Source of the DNA: Lachnospiraceae bacterium UBA3386
Lineage (GTDB): Bacteria > Bacillota > Clostridia > Lachnospirales > Lachnospiraceae
DNA: 6,606 nucleotides
Reading direction: 5' to 3'
NCBI GenBank assembly: GCA_002358875.1
Contig: DEPS01000093.1
Location: 10,124-16,729 of the forward strand
The position numbers and the translations under genes were made by a program. Below, in pieces: positions 5,866-6,606 of this stretch. Numbering within the stretch: position 1 is the stretch's first letter; every line of letters begins with the position of its first letter. The notes beneath the pieces were generated by a model that searched no databases, was not told where the DNA came from, and saw only the letters and a program-made list of their open reading frames with translations.

Positions 5866-6489
5866 TCAGTAACCCAGAATGCTGCAGACAATGTCCGCAC
5901 ACATCTCGATGCTGATCCTTCCTGTGTCAAAACAGATATTATAGTTGTTCGCGTTGCCCATCTCGTGACCCGTATAGCGCTTGTAGAAGGTCCTGCGCAT
6001 CTGATCCCGCTTGGCGATATATTTTTCAATGTTCAGACCGCCGCTGTCAACACGATCCTCCATATGAAGGGCGCGCTCCCTGACCGGCGCGTACAGATAA
6101 ATGCTGAACGCCTCGATCCCGGCTTCACGCAGGATATGATCCGCCGCCCGGCCGACAATGATACAGGGGGACTTCGCCAGTTCCAGGACCACTTTTTTCT
6201 GGGCTTTGAAGATCGCGTCGTGGGAGCTGCTGTAGGAGACCGCACTGTCGAGGATCCTATTGAGCACAGCCGATGTGGGACGGAGCTCCTCGCCCTCCCT
6301 CAGGACATCCTCCTCTGCGTATCCGCTCTCCTCCACCGTCTTTTTCACGAAATCCTTGTCATAATACGGGATCCCGAGCCTCTCCGAAAGCTTTTCCGCC
6401 AGAGTCCTCCCCAGGGCCCCGTATTCGCGGCTCACCGTGATCACAGGACACTTCTTTTCAGGTTCCATTGATGTTTCTTTCTCAGGCAT
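5866..6489 (-). CDS. Cytidylate kinase-like family protein (P-loop nucleotide kinase fold)
   Basis: This 207-residue cytoplasmic protein matches the cytidylate-kinase-like family (the group called Cytidylate_kin2), a widespread but poorly characterised relative of CMP kinase. The N-terminal P-loop region is ITVSREYGALGRTLAEKL (17-34), followed by the strand and turn LGIPYYDKD (38-46). A central CIIVGRAADHIL (109-120) matches the family's conserved G-R-A stretch. Then come YLYAPVRERALHM (131-143), the arginine-bearing lid-like part KRDQMRRTFYKRY (160-172) and the C-terminal NNYNICFDTGRISIE (181-195). The usual P-loop in this family reads close to GSGG; here it is GALG, so nucleotide binding may be altered. 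The length is normal. The start at 6489 is supported by AAAGGAG with a spacing of about 8 nt. It follows a truncated gene by 36 nt with no terminator and precedes the TAXI/TRAP pair, so it is probably cotranscribed with both. True cytidylate kinase (cmk) is a different, shorter-motif family, so I give no symbol. Confidence 0.88.
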   Translation of the reverse strand: MPEKETSMEPEKKCPVITVSREYGALGRTLAEKLSERLGIPYYDKDFVKKTVEESGYAEEDVLREGEELRPTSAVLNRILDSAVSYSSSHDAIFKAQKKVVLELAKSPCIIVGRAADHILREAGIEAFSIYLYAPVRERALHMEDRVDSGGLNIEKYIAKRDQMRRTFYKRYTGHEMGNANNYNICFDTGRISIEMCADIVCSILGY

Positions 6490-6525
6490 TTTTGTACTCC
6501 TTTCTTAAAGCTTCTAAATCTGTAA

Positions 6526-6606
6526 TCATTTTGGCCTGAACGGCCGCAGGTAATCACCACTGCGAAGGTAATACCCGCTATGCAGGTAATATCCGCTGCG
6601 CAGATA
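6526..6606 (-). CDS. 3' end of a gene with C-terminal hexapeptide repeats (cut by window edge)
   Basis: On the minus strand a frame stays open from the window edge to a TGA at 6528-6526. Its 26 codons read as repeats: YLRSGY, YLHSGY, YLRSGD, then YLRPFRPK. Most differences between copies are synonymous third-position changes (CTG/CTT, AGC/AGT, GGA/GGG/GGT, TAT/TAC), which is what a translated repeat would show. The only amino-acid changes are Arg/His, Tyr/Asp and the divergent last unit. The tail is basic and tyrosine-rich. No protein family is recognisable from so little. The stop lies 36 nt before the cytidylate-kinase-like start, the usual operon spacing. It could instead be a non-coding minisatellite; the codon pattern makes translation more likely. 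Confidence 0.5.
   Translation of the reverse strand, partial: YLRSGYYLHSGYYLRSGDYLRPFRPK
6548..6606. repeat. 18-bp imperfect tandem repeat, three full units plus a partial one
   Basis: Units begin at 6548, 6566 and 6584, each opening with AGGTAAT. A fourth begins at 6602 (AGATA) and runs off the window. Units 2 and 3 (AGGTAATACCCGCTATGC and AGGTAATATCCGCTGCGC) differ at 3 of 18 positions; unit 1 is more diverged. The period is exactly six codons, consistent with the hexapeptide repeat read on the minus strand. The total copy number cannot be seen. Confidence 0.85.

Noticed and set aside
6548..6606. CRISPR array or iteron-type origin
   Set aside because: The 18-bp units abut directly with no spacers, and they fit a codon-phased peptide repeat. 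No replication initiator or cas gene is present.

Overview
All the genes I can support in this 6.6 kb window lie on the minus strand, so transcription runs from the right edge to the left. The Shine-Dalgarno sites are strong and purine-rich (AGGGAGG, AAAGGAG), the -10 boxes are TATAAT, and several hairpin-plus-U-tract terminators are present. Together with moderately GC-rich coding DNA and the gene families found (a fused TAXI-type TRAP permease, a cytidylate-kinase-like protein, a MepA-like MATE pump), this suggests a Clostridia-class Firmicute, perhaps Lachnospiraceae-like. That placement is inference; no rRNA or marker gene is present.

Right to left. (1) 6526-6606 looks like the cut-off 3' end of a gene whose last residues form a hexapeptide repeat, encoded by 18-bp tandem units. 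(2) 36 nt later comes a cytidylate-kinase-like P-loop protein (5866-6489). (3) After a 144-bp spacer with small hairpins comes a TAXI-family TRAP solute-binding lipoprotein (4735-5721). It overlaps by 4 bp (ATGA) the fused small/large-subunit TRAP permease (2528-4738). These two form a complete uptake system for an organic acid or similar solute. Two consecutive terminator-like hairpins (2451-2511 and 2389-2423) close this unit.

(4) A separate unit follows: a perfect TATAAT box behind A/T tracts drives an orotate-phosphoribosyltransferase-like protein (1609-2247). It keeps the OPRT scaffold but appears to lack both the acidic pair of the PRPP motif and the usual basic catalytic loop. (5) A strong terminator hairpin (1516-1557) separates it from a MATE-family efflux pump (125-1480). 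A second TATAAT box lies between the OPRT-like stop codon and this hairpin, so the hairpin may end the upstream gene, sit in the MATE leader, or both. A weaker hairpin with a U-tract (62-98) follows the MATE gene. The left-most about 60 bases hold nothing I can call.

No IS element, CRISPR array, tRNA or rRNA is visible. Most of the window is ordinary transport and accessory metabolism. The points most worth a second look are the OPRT-like protein with a non-canonical active site, the hexapeptide repeat at the right edge, the hairpin between a promoter and the MATE start, and the Ser-rich tail on the TRAP permease.
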